DNA of 13,776 nucleotides from JBBDSJ01 sp040905025 (lineage in GTDB: Bacteria > Pseudomonadota > Gammaproteobacteria > Methylohalomonadales > Methylohalomonadaceae), in the NCBI GenBank assembly GCA_040905025.1, contig JBBDSJ010000004.1, positions 1 through 13,776 of the forward strand, in the 5' to 3' direction. Positions 5,585 to 13,299 of this stretch are shown in pieces (position 1 is the stretch's first letter; each line of letters begins with the position of its first letter). A program made the position numbers and the translations under genes. Below the pieces are notes generated by a model that was not told the DNA's origin, made no database searches, and saw nothing but the letters and a program-made list of their open reading frames with translations.

Positions 5585-5611
5585 TTCGCCTGGTAGAGCC
5601 AGGCTCCTACA
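5585..5611 (-). repeat. REP-type palindrome overlapping the 3' end of mtaD
   Basis: The stem GCCTGG (5588-5593) / CCAGGC (5599-5604) encloses a 5-nt loop, and the element ends GCTCCTACA in the same orientation as the previous copy. Read on the minus strand, its TGTAGGAGCC end contains the TAG stop codon of the amidohydrolase gene (5607-5609). Confidence 0.85.
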
Positions 5612-6923
5612 GGTTGGTGATTTTCACTCTCCAGTCTTCAGCAATTTCAATCAGTCCTTCCACATCCAGCGTTGTCAGCTCGCTATCAGCGAGTAACGGT
5701 TTGCCATTGACCCAGACATCACTGACTTGCTGGCGGCTGGCGGCATAGATAAGCTGCGAGACCGGATCATAGACCGGTTGTGTCGCCGGTTGCATTAAAT
5801 CAATCGCAGTAATATCGGCGGCCTTGCCGACTTCCAGTGAGCCGATTTTATTATCCAGGCCCAATGCGCGGGCACCGTTGATGGTGGCCATTTCCAGCGC
5901 GCGCCAGGCCGATACCGCGGTGGGATCATTGGCTACGGCCTTGCCAAGCTGCGCGGCAGTGCGCGCTTCGCCAAGTAGATCCAGATCGTTGTTACTGGCA
6001 GCACCATCAGTCCCCAGTGCGACATTGACGCCGGCGGCTTGTAAGGCATGTGCCGGACAGAAACCGCTCGCCAGTTTCAGGTTGGATTCCGGGCAATGCA
6101 ATACGTGCACGCCGTATTTGGCGACCAGATCGATTTCTTCGGCCTGTAATTGCGTCATGTGCACGGCGAGCAGACGCTCATTCAACAAGCCCAGTTCCTG
6201 CAGCCGTGCCAGCGGTCGCATGCCGCAGTTCTCAACACTTTGCTCAACCTCGAACGCGGTTTCATGTACGTGCATGTGAATCGGGATATCGAGTTCCTCG
6301 GCCAGCGTCGCAATACGCTGCAGCGGTTCATCGGAGACGGTATACGGTGCATGTGGTGCGAACGCGGTGGTTATCAGCGGTTCGTGCTTGAAGCGGTCAT
6401 GGACTTCCTGACCCTTGAATAAATATTCATCGGCGTCTTTTGCCCAGGCGGTCGGAAAATCAATAATGATCAAACCGACACTGGCGCGCATGCCGGTTTC
6501 GGCGGCGACCTTGGCCGTGTGATCCGGGAAAAAGTACATATCATTGAAGCAGGTGATACCGCCACGCAGCATTTCGGCGACCGCCAGGCGGGTGCCGTCT
6601 TCAACGAAACCGGGTGCGATCCATTTTTGTTCGGCCGGCCAGATGTGATCCTGCAGCCAGGTTATCAGTGGCAAATCGTCAGCCATGCCGCGAAACAAGG
6701 TCATCGCCGCATGGGTGTGCGTGTTGATGAGCCCCGGTATCAGCACATGATTATTCAACTCCTGCACGCTCAGCGCCTGATATTTCTTCAGTGCAGCGTC
6801 GGTTGGCAGCAGTTCAATGATCCGGCCATTGTCGATAGCCACGGCATAGTGGCTGTAAACCGTTTCAGCCGGGATTACCGGCACGACCCAGCGGGCGCAG
6901 ATCAGCGTATCAATATTTTCCAT
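5607..6923 (-). CDS. mtaD: 5-methylthioadenosine/S-adenosylhomocysteine deaminase
   Basis: This 438-residue metal-dependent amidohydrolase (TRZ/ATZ group) would deaminate methylthioadenosine to methylthioinosine and possibly SAH to S-inosylhomocysteine. Metal ligands are His69 and His71 in LINTHTHAAM, His218 in HMHVHET and Asp306 in LGTDGAAS. Glu221 is the expected general base; His191 in APHAPYT and His255 in AVHMT are typical substrate and metal contacts. The C-terminus has the composite-domain motif GSLEVGKAADI. ATG 6923 lies next to a GGGAAA stretch that can act as a weak ribosome binding site. The gene is divergent from mtnA, as PA3170 (an MTA deaminase, by my recollection) neighbours mtnA in P. 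aeruginosa, which supports MTA over other deaminase substrates. Its TAG stop lies in the tail of a REP element. Confidence 0.9.
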   Translation of the reverse strand: MENIDTLICARWVVPVIPAETVYSHYAVAIDNGRIIELLPTDAALKKYQALSVQELNNHVLIPGLINTHTHAAMTLFRGMADDLPLITWLQDHIWPAEQKWIAPGFVEDGTRLAVAEMLRGGITCFNDMYFFPDHTAKVAAETGMRASVGLIIIDFPTAWAKDADEYLFKGQEVHDRFKHEPLITTAFAPHAPYTVSDEPLQRIATLAEELDIPIHMHVHETAFEVEQSVENCGMRPLARLQELGLLNERLLAVHMTQLQAEEIDLVAKYGVHVLHCPESNLKLASGFCPAHALQAAGVNVALGTDGAASNNDLDLLGEARTAAQLGKAVANDPTAVSAWRALEMATINGARALGLDNKIGSLEVGKAADITAIDLMQPATQPVYDPVSQLIYAASRQQVSDVWVNGKPLLADSELTTLDVEGLIEIAEDWRVKITNL

Positions 6924-6924
6924 T

Positions 6925-6966
6925 TAATCATTTCCCGGGTAATAATTTTCCAACTAATGATTTTTC
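6925..6966. repeat. Three degenerate 15-bp direct repeats at the mtaD start
   Basis: TAATCATTTCCC (6925), TAATAATTTTCC (6940) and TAATGATTTTTC (6955) share TAATNATTTYYC with an exact 15-bp period. The first sits 1 bp from the mtaD start codon and includes its GGGAAA ribosome-binding stretch. The set may be a regulatory iteron or an old microduplication. Confidence 0.5.
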
Positions 6967-7020
6967 AGGGCTTAACCCTTGCGTCATCGAATAGTCATGG
7001 GGTTGAGCGTCCTGAGTCAG

Positions 7021-7026
7021 TATAAT
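7021..7026 (+). promoter_or_regulatory. Candidate -10 box of mtnA
   Basis: A perfect TATAAT lies 38 nt upstream of the favoured mtnA start (ATG 7064). I see no convincing -35 at the right distance (TTGAGC at 7003 is too close). It overlaps an in-frame ATG at 7025, which would then be close to or before the transcription start and is therefore unlikely to initiate translation. Confidence 0.4.
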
Positions 7027-7063
7027 GCCCACTCGCCCCAGACCCAATTCACAGAGCCTGCTC

Positions 7064-8140
7064 ATGTCATCTTCTACTGCAAAAACCACGACTGCTGCCA
7101 ATGAACTGCCGGATACCATTCGGGCGCTGGTCTGGCGTGATGATGCGCTGCATTTGCTGGATCAGCGCCAGTTACCACAGTCGTGCGACTGGCTAAAACT
7201 GGATGATGCACCAGCGGTAGCGCGCGCGATTCATGACATGGTAGTGCGCGGTGCCCCGGCGATCGGCATTGCGGCGGCGTATGGCGTCGTGCTGGCGGCG
7301 CGTGCGGCCTGGCTGACCGCAAACAAGGACTGGCGCGAAGCTATTGAGCCGGATCTGCAGATTCTGGCCGGTGCCCGGCCGACTGCCGTGAACCTGCACT
7401 GGGCGCTGGCGCGTATGCAGGCCCTGTTTACCGAACTGGATGATGATCCGGAACCGGCATTACTGGCCGAGGCGAACCGCATTCATGCCGAGGATGTCGC
7501 CGCCAATCGCCGTATGGGCGAACTCGGCGCGGATTTGATCGGTTCGGTGCCGGCGGTGCTGACCCACTGCAATACCGGTTCGCTGGCGACCGGCGGTTTT
7601 GGTACTGCCTTGGGCGTGATACGGACGCTGTACGGCCGTGGCGCCGTCAAACAGGTTTATGCGACTGAAACCCGGCCCTGGTTACAGGGTGCACGGCTGA
7701 CAGCGTGGGAGTTGCAACAGGACGCCATTCCGGGCCAGTTGATCGCCGACAGCGCCGCGGCCGCGTTGATCAGCCACGGCGACGTGAAATGGGTAATCGT
7801 CGGCGCCGATCGGGTTGCCGCCAATGGTGATGTCGCCAATAAAATCGGCACTTATCAACTGGCCATTGCCGCGCGTTATCATGGCGCCCGGTTCATGGTT
7901 GTGGCACCGACCAGTAGCGTGGATATGGCCTGTGCGAGTGGCGCGGATATCCCGATTGAAGATCGTAATCCCGAGGAATTGTTGAAAGTGGCCGGTCAAG
8001 CGGTTGCTGCTGGTGGCTTTGCTGCCTGGAATCCGGTCTTTGATGTTACACCTGCCAGCCTGATTGACGCTCTGGTGACTGAAGCCGGTGTCGTTGAACA
8101 GCCCGATCAGGCCCGGCTTGCGCGGCTGTTACAAGCCTGA
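7064..8140 (+). CDS. mtnA: S-methyl-5-thioribose-1-phosphate isomerase
   Basis: MtnA isomerises methylthioribose-1-phosphate to methylthioribulose-1-phosphate in the methionine salvage pathway. From ATG 7064 the protein has 358 residues, a normal length. It belongs to the eIF-2B alpha-like family: MVVRGAPAIGIAAAYG near residues 59-74, GARPTAVNLHWAL, catalytic Cys169 in LTHCNTGSLATGGFGTALGV, YATETRPWLQGARLTAWEL, and catalytic Asp249 in IVGADRVAANGDVANKIGTY. PIEDRNPEELL and NPVFDVTPASLIDALVTE complete the C-terminus. An in-frame ATG at 7025 would add 13 residues (PTRPRPNSQ...) unlike the family and overlaps a TATAAT box, so I prefer 7064. Only a weak AGAG precedes it. The gene is divergent from mtaD and upstream of gyrA. 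Confidence 0.97.
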   Translation: MSSSTAKTTTAANELPDTIRALVWRDDALHLLDQRQLPQSCDWLKLDDAPAVARAIHDMVVRGAPAIGIAAAYGVVLAARAAWLTANKDWREAIEPDLQILAGARPTAVNLHWALARMQALFTELDDDPEPALLAEANRIHAEDVAANRRMGELGADLIGSVPAVLTHCNTGSLATGGFGTALGVIRTLYGRGAVKQVYATETRPWLQGARLTAWELQQDAIPGQLIADSAAAALISHGDVKWVIVGADRVAANGDVANKIGTYQLAIAARYHGARFMVVAPTSSVDMACASGADIPIEDRNPEELLKVAGQAVAAGGFAAWNPVFDVTPASLIDALVTEAGVVEQPDQARLARLLQA

Positions 8141-8156
8141 TTTATCCCTCCGATTC

Positions 8157-8183
8157 GGGCCTGCCGGAGACTCCGGTAAGCCC
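8157..8183 (+). terminator. Hairpin after mtnA
   Basis: GGGCCTGCCGGA (8157-8168) pairs with TCCGGTAAGCCC (8172-8183) with one C-A mismatch and one G-U pair around a GAC loop. It starts 16 nt after the mtnA stop. Only CGGTCTT follows, not a T-run, so it may be an attenuating or rho-assisted end. Confidence 0.4.
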
Positions 8184-8214
8184 CGGTCTTAAGCACTACT
8201 TCAGAGGCTATTTG

Positions 8215-8223
8215 TGGTAAAAT
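8215..8223 (+). promoter_or_regulatory. Candidate extended -10 promoter of gyrA
   Basis: TGGTAAAAT matches the extended -10 form TGnTAnAAT, with no good -35 at 17 bp. Transcription from here would give a leader of about 120 nt before the gyrA start. Confidence 0.5.
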
Positions 8224-8237
8224 TCTGGACTTTTGTA

Positions 8238-8292
8238 GCGGCGCAAAAGGCCGCGGTCTGACACTGATGGGCGTTGTTCTCAACTGCGCCGC
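8238..8292 (+). other. Long-range stem in the gyrA leader
   Basis: GCGGCGCA (8238-8245) is the exact reverse complement of TGCGCCGC (8285-8292), enclosing 39 nt. If the 8215 promoter is used, both arms are in the 5' untranslated RNA. No known riboswitch or leader-peptide pattern is recognised. Confidence 0.4.
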
Positions 8293-8353
8293 CAGCAGGC
8301 CTATAACGGATGATTTACTCGTACTAACTCTGCTTTTCTACTGAAGGATTTCT

Positions 8354-10975
8354 ATGGCTGAACCCGGTGGTATCGCGCGGTCGATTGCGCCTGTAAATAT
8401 CGAAGACGAAATGCGTCAGTCCTATATGGACTACGCCATGAGCGTAATTGTCGGCCGGGCGCTGCCGGATGTGCGTGATGGCTTGAAGCCGGTGCATCGA
8501 CGCGTATTGTTCGCGATGCACGAAGTCGGCAACGACTGGAACAAGCCGTACAAGAAATCAGCGCGCGTGGTCGGCGATGTTATTGGTAAATACCACCCGC
8601 ACGGTGATTCAGCGGTCTACGACACCATGGTGCGTATGGCGCAAGCGTTCTCGTTGCGCTACATGCTGGTCGATGGCCAGGGTAACTTCGGCTCGGTCGA
8701 CGGTGATGCCCCGGCGGCGATGCGTTATACCGAAGTGCGCATGACGCGCATTGCGCATGAGATGCTCGCCGATCTCGACAAGGAAACCGTCGATTTCACT
8801 CCGAACTATGACGGTGCCGAGTTTGAACCCTCGGTACTGCCCGCACGCATACCGAACCTGCTGGTTAATGGCAGTTCCGGTATTGCGGTCGGCATGGCGA
8901 CCAATATTCCGCCACATAATCTGACTGAAGTACTAAATGCCTGTCTGGCACTGGTCGATGAGCCCGAGACACCGATTGAAGCATTGATGCAGCTGATTCC
9001 CGGCCCGGATTTTCCGACCGCCGGCATCATTAACGGCACCAGTGGTATTCATGAAGCCTATCGTACCGGCCGCGGCCGTGTCGTGATGCGCGCGCGCGTC
9101 TATACCGAAGAAGATGAGGACGGTAATCCGCTGCGGATTGTCGTTACTGAATTGCCGTATCAGGTCAACAAGGCACGCTTGCTGGAAAAAATTGCTGATC
9201 TGGTCAAGGACAAGAAACTCACCGGTATTCGTGAACTGCGTGATGAGTCTGACAAGGACGGCATGCGCATGGTTATTGAACTCAAGCGCGGTGAAGTCGC
9301 CGATGTGATCATCAACAATCTGTATCAGCAGACGCAGATGCAGACAGTGTTCGGTGTCAACATGGTGGCGCTGGAAGATGGCCAGCCACGCTTGTTGAAC
9401 CTGAAGCAACTACTGAAAGCGTTTATCCGTCATCGGCGTGAAGTGGTGGTGCGCCGGACAGTGTATGAACTGCGCAAGGCACGCAGCCGCGCACATATCC
9501 TTGAAGGCCTGACTGTTGCACTTGCCAATGTTGATGAAGTTATTGAACGCATCAAGCAATCACCGTCACCGGCGGAAGCCAGGCAGGCCTTGCTGGAACC
9601 GTTATGGTCACCGGGTGTGGTATCCGAGATGCTGGCGCGGGCAGGTGCGGAAGCTTCCAAACCGGAAGACCTGGCTGAAGATTACGGCATGCAGGACGGT
9701 GGTTACCGGCTGACCGAACTGCAGGCACAGGCCATCCTGGATCTGAAACTGCAGCGCCTGACCGGTCTGGAACAGGACAAGATTTTCAAGGAATACGGCG
9801 ATTTACTTGATGCGATTGCTGATCTGATGGACATCCTTGCACGGCCGGAACGGCTGATGCAGGTGATCCGCGACGAGTTTGTTGATTTGCGCGAGCGCTT
9901 TGGTGATGCACGGCGTACCGAGATCCGTACCGATGCCTCGGATCTGAGCATGGAAGATCTGATTACCGAAGAAGACATGGTTGTAACGTTGTCGCATGCC
10001 GGTTATGCAAAACGCCAGCCGATCAGTGACTATCGTTCGCAACGACGTGGTGGCCGTGGCAAGGCAGCAACATCGATGAAAGATGAAGACTTTATCGACA
10101 AGGTCTTTATCGCCAGTACCCATGATACGGTGTTGTGTTTCTCCAGCCGCGGCAAGCTGTATTGGCTGAAAGTTTATGAATTGCCGCTGGCCAGCCGTAC
10201 CGCACGTGGCAAGCCGATTGTGAATCTGTTGCCGCTGGAGGAAAACGAACGCATCAATACATTGTTGCCGATTCGTGAATATGCTGAAGACAAGTTTGTA
10301 TTTATGGCAACGGCTGACGGTACCGTAAAGAAAACGCCATTAACCGCATTCTCGCGGCCACGGCCGTCCGGCATTATTGCCATTGATCTGACTGAAGATA
10401 ACCGGCTGATAGGTGTTGAACTGACTGATGGCCAACAGGATGTGATGTTGTTCAGCAATGCCGGCAAGGCTGTCCGGTTTAATGAAGCCACGGTGCGTGC
10501 AATGGGGCGGACCGCACGCGGCGTACGTGGCATCCGGCTTGGTGATGGCCAGCATGTGATTTCATTGCTGGTACCGTTGTCCGGTTACAGTGTATTGACC
10601 GCAACCTGGCATGGTTATGGCAAACGCACGACTTGTGAGGACTATCCGGCCAAGGGCCGCGGTAATCAGGGCGTGATTTCCATCAAGACCACCGAGCGCA
10701 ATGGCGAAGTTGTTGGTGCAATTGCAGTGGCAGAAGAAGATGAAGTCATGCTGATCAGTGATCGCGGCACATTGATACGCACACCGGTGCATGACGTATC
10801 GGCCATGGGCCGTAATACCCAGGGTGTACGTCTGGTCGCATTGGGCGAAAATGAACATCTGGCCGGTTTGCAGCGGATTGCCACTGAAGCCGAAGCCGGT
10901 GATGTTGACGCTATAGCGGAAGACAACGAAGACAATAACAACACGAATGGTAGTGAGGCAGATAATGGAGAATAG
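8354..10975 (+). CDS. gyrA: DNA gyrase subunit A
   Basis: GyrA is the DNA-breaking subunit of the A2B2 gyrase, which introduces negative supercoils. It has 873 residues; E. coli GyrA has 875. The N-terminal breakage-reunion domain holds the catalytic Tyr125 in AAMRYTEVRM (E. coli Tyr122). In the quinolone region, GKYHPHGDSAVYDTMVRMAQ, Ser86 and Asp90 correspond to E. coli Ser83 and Asp87 and are both the susceptible type. The GyrA box QRRGGRG (residues 563-569) opens the beta-pinwheel C-terminal domain, followed by repeats such as GKAVRFNEATVRAMGRTARG. The last 25 or so residues are acidic and Asn-rich. ATG 8354 has AAGGA 5 nt upstream. The 3' end overlaps the likely serC start, so gyrA-serC-pheA are probably co-transcribed. 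Confidence 0.99.
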   Translation: MAEPGGIARSIAPVNIEDEMRQSYMDYAMSVIVGRALPDVRDGLKPVHRRVLFAMHEVGNDWNKPYKKSARVVGDVIGKYHPHGDSAVYDTMVRMAQAFSLRYMLVDGQGNFGSVDGDAPAAMRYTEVRMTRIAHEMLADLDKETVDFTPNYDGAEFEPSVLPARIPNLLVNGSSGIAVGMATNIPPHNLTEVLNACLALVDEPETPIEALMQLIPGPDFPTAGIINGTSGIHEAYRTGRGRVVMRARVYTEEDEDGNPLRIVVTELPYQVNKARLLEKIADLVKDKKLTGIRELRDESDKDGMRMVIELKRGEVADVIINNLYQQTQMQTVFGVNMVALEDGQPRLLNLKQLLKAFIRHRREVVVRRTVYELRKARSRAHILEGLTVALANVDEVIERIKQSPSPAEARQALLEPLWSPGVVSEMLARAGAEASKPEDLAEDYGMQDGGYRLTELQAQAILDLKLQRLTGLEQDKIFKEYGDLLDAIADLMDILARPERLMQVIRDEFVDLRERFGDARRTEIRTDASDLSMEDLITEEDMVVTLSHAGYAKRQPISDYRSQRRGGRGKAATSMKDEDFIDKVFIASTHDTVLCFSSRGKLYWLKVYELPLASRTARGKPIVNLLPLEENERINTLLPIREYAEDKFVFMATADGTVKKTPLTAFSRPRPSGIIAIDLTEDNRLIGVELTDGQQDVMLFSNAGKAVRFNEATVRAMGRTARGVRGIRLGDGQHVISLLVPLSGYSVLTATWHGYGKRTTCEDYPAKGRGNQGVISIKTTERNGEVVGAIAVAEEDEVMLISDRGTLIRTPVHDVSAMGRNTQGVRLVALGENEHLAGLQRIATEAEAGDVDAIAEDNEDNNNTNGSEADNGE

Positions 10976-12092
10976 TGCATTGAAGGCAGTGATGCCCGGA
11001 ATGTCAGCAACGAATCGGATATGGAATTTCAGTGCCGGGCCGGCAATGCTGGCGCAACCGGTAATGGAGCAGGCGCAGGCGGAATTGCTCGACTGGAATG
11101 GCACCGGCATTTCGGTGCTGGAAATGGGACATCGTACGCCGCAGTTCAAGCAGATCGCCGCGCAGGCCGAAGCGGATTTACGCTCATTGCTGCATATCAG
11201 CGATGACTATCATGTGCTGTTTTTGCAGGGCGGTGGCAGTGGCCAGTTCGGCATGGTGCCGCTGAATTTGCTGCGCAGCAAACGCAGTGCCGATTATCTG
11301 GTAACGGGTTACTGGTCCGGTAAGGCGCGCGAAGAAGCGCAGCGGTTTTGTCAGGTCAACACAGTGACCGACAGTGCCGCAAATGACTACACGGCGATTG
11401 CCAAACCTGCCGACTGGCAACTGGACAAGGATGCCGCCTATGTTTATTACTGCGCCAATGAAACCCTGATGGGTCTCGAGTTCAAGGACATCCCCGCTGT
11501 CGGTGATGTGCCGCTGGTGACTGACATGACCTCCAATTTACTGGCGCGGCCACTGGATGTATCGCGTTTTGGTGTGGTGTTTGCCGGTGCGCAGAAGAAT
11601 ATCGGTCCGGCCGGACTGGCGATCGTGATTGTGCGCAAGGATTTGTGCGGCCATGCGCGCCAGGACATGCCGAGTCTGTATGATTATGCGGCACAGGCAA
11701 AACAGCAGTCGATGCTGAATACGCCGCCAACATTTAACTGGTACATAGCCGGGCTGACATTTCGCTGGTTACTGGATATTGGCGGTCTGGAAGCGATGGC
11801 GGCTATTAACAAGCGCAAGGCTGAAAAGCTTTATACAACCATTGATAACAGCAGCCTGTACTACAATAAAGTGGAACCGGCCAGCCGTTCTGAAATGAAT
11901 GTGCATTTTTGTCTGCGCGATGAATCGCTGGAATCGCGGTTCGTCGCTGCTGCCGAGGCCGTCGGTTTGACAGCACTGATTGGCCATCGTGCTACCGGTG
12001 GAATGCGTGCCAGCATTTATAATGCCATGCCGGAAGCAGGCGTTGATGCGTTAATTGAATTCATGGTCGACTTTGAACGCCACAATGGTTGA
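10965..12092 (+). CDS. serC: Phosphoserine aminotransferase
   Basis: SerC is a PLP enzyme that converts 3-phosphohydroxypyruvate and glutamate to phosphoserine in serine synthesis, and makes 4-phosphohydroxythreonine for PLP synthesis. Markers are WNFSAGPAML, ELLDWNGTGISVLEMGHR, FLQGGGSGQFGMVPLNLL, YVTYW-equivalent TGYWSGKA, LVTDMTSNLLARPLDVSRF, the PLP lysine in FAGAQKNIGPAGLAIVIVRK (Lys211 from this start), NTPPTFNWYIAGL and GGMRASIYNAMP. The start is uncertain. ATG 10965 has GAGG 6 nt upstream and overlaps gyrA by 11 nt. ATG 10992 (GAAGG, 5 nt) and ATG 11001 give 366 and 363 residues, closer to the 361-362 of E. coli and Pseudomonas. ATG 10947 is also open but less likely. The fold and active site are unaffected by this choice. 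Confidence 0.97.
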   Translation: MENSALKAVMPGMSATNRIWNFSAGPAMLAQPVMEQAQAELLDWNGTGISVLEMGHRTPQFKQIAAQAEADLRSLLHISDDYHVLFLQGGGSGQFGMVPLNLLRSKRSADYLVTGYWSGKAREEAQRFCQVNTVTDSAANDYTAIAKPADWQLDKDAAYVYYCANETLMGLEFKDIPAVGDVPLVTDMTSNLLARPLDVSRFGVVFAGAQKNIGPAGLAIVIVRKDLCGHARQDMPSLYDYAAQAKQQSMLNTPPTFNWYIAGLTFRWLLDIGGLEAMAAINKRKAEKLYTTIDNSSLYYNKVEPASRSEMNVHFCLRDESLESRFVAAAEAVGLTALIGHRATGGMRASIYNAMPEAGVDALIEFMVDFERHNG

Positions 12093-12128
12093 TCAACGTT
12101 AAAACAGCATAATCTGCGAGTACATCGA

Positions 12129-13211
12129 ATGTCGGACGGCAAGGAACTGGAACAACTGCGCGCGCGCATTGATGAACTTGATGCGCAGTTGCTGGAGTTG
12201 ATCAGTGAGCGTGCGCGGCTGGCAGCCTCAGTGGCACAGGTCAAGCAGGCGGCCGGTGAAGACGGCTGCTACCGGCCGGAACGCGAAGCCCAGGTCTTGC
12301 GCAACATCATGGCGCACAATCAGGGGCCGCTGGCGCAGGAAGAGATGGCACGGCTGTTTCGCGAAATCATGTCGGCATGCCTGGCACTGGAGCAACCGTT
12401 GAAGATTGCCTATCTCGGTCCTGAAGGCACGTTCACGCAACTCGCCGCACTCAAGCATTTCGGTCATTCCATCACGACCGAATCGCTCGGCAGTATTGAC
12501 CAGGTCTTTCGCGAAGTGGAAGCCGGTGCCTGTCATTATGGTGTGGTGCCGATAGAAAATTCAATCGAAGGTGTGGTCAATCATACACTCGATATGCTGA
12601 TTAATTCACCGCTCAAGATCAGTGGTGAGGTTGAATTGCGCATTCATCATCACCTGCTCGGTATGGATAATGACTTGAGCCAGGTGACCCGCGTCTATTC
12701 GCATCAACAATCACTGGCACAATGCCGTCACTGGCTGGATGAAAATCTGCTCAGTGCCGAGCGTGTGGCCGTCAGCAGCAATGCTGAAGCGGCGAAACGC
12801 GCGGCCAATGAACCGGGCAGTGTAGCGATTGCTGGCGAGGCTGCCGCCGAAATCTATGAACTCAGCTATCTGGCGCGCAATATTGAGGATCATCCTGACA
12901 ACACCACGCGGTTTCTGGTCATCGGCAGAAAAACCACACCACCATCAGGCGATGACAAAACGTCAATATTGGTGTCCGGGCCGAACCGTACCGGTTTGTT
13001 GTTTGATTTAATCAAGCCGCTGGCAGCCAACGGCCTCAATATGACACGCATGGAATCACGGCCATCGCGGATGGGACTTTGGGATTATGTGTTTTTTATT
13101 GATCTGCTTGGTCATGCGGAAGATAAAAAAGTCGCGCAGGCACTGGCAGATCTGGAAAAACAGGCGGGTGTTTTGAAGTTGTTGGGTTCTTATCCGCGCG
13201 CGGTGCTTTGA
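12129..13211 (+). CDS. pheA: Bifunctional chorismate mutase / prephenate dehydratase
   Basis: This 360-residue P-protein converts chorismate to prephenate and then to phenylpyruvate. The N-terminal AroQ chorismate mutase domain (about residues 1-90) has Arg11, Arg28 and Lys39 at the same numbers as E. coli, in LRARIDELDAQLLELISERA and AQVK. The prephenate dehydratase domain (about 93-270) shows IAYLGPEGTFTQLAA, GVVPIENSIEGVVNHTLDML, VYSHQQSLAQCRHWL, AAEIYELSYLARNIED and the catalytic TRF motif in DNTTRFLVIG. The C-terminal ACT domain (about 278-357) has the Phe-binding ESRP motif in TRMESRPSRMGLWDY, while the usual GALV-type motif reads TGLL in PNRTGLLFDLI. Feedback inhibition by phenylalanine is expected. 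ATG 12129 lies 36 nt after serC with only a weak GAG upstream, supporting one operon. Confidence 0.98.
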   Translation: MSDGKELEQLRARIDELDAQLLELISERARLAASVAQVKQAAGEDGCYRPEREAQVLRNIMAHNQGPLAQEEMARLFREIMSACLALEQPLKIAYLGPEGTFTQLAALKHFGHSITTESLGSIDQVFREVEAGACHYGVVPIENSIEGVVNHTLDMLINSPLKISGEVELRIHHHLLGMDNDLSQVTRVYSHQQSLAQCRHWLDENLLSAERVAVSSNAEAAKRAANEPGSVAIAGEAAAEIYELSYLARNIEDHPDNTTRFLVIGRKTTPPSGDDKTSILVSGPNRTGLLFDLIKPLAANGLNMTRMESRPSRMGLWDYVFFIDLLGHAEDKKVAQALADLEKQAGVLKLLGSYPRAVL

Positions 13212-13239
13212 TCATCGGCATGACCCGATTAAGTTCATC

Positions 13240-13264
13240 ATACCGGACAGGGAATGTCCGGTAT
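13240..13264. repeat. Palindrome of the TCAT...ATCCAG interspersed class, after pheA
   Basis: ATACCGGACA (13240-13249) pairs perfectly with TGTCCGGTAT (13255-13264) around GGGAA. The flanks TCAT on the left and CCAG on the right match the common intergenic pattern TCATTCC...GGAATCCAG. It starts 28 nt after the pheA stop and may also terminate the operon, but has no T-run. Confidence 0.6.
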
Positions 13265-13299
13265 CCAGCTGCAGGGATAGTTGTAAAAGTCTTGTGAAA

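Noticed and set aside
10562..11149. 195-residue minus-strand frame across the gyrA-serC junction
   Set aside because: It is antisense to two conserved genes and has no motif.
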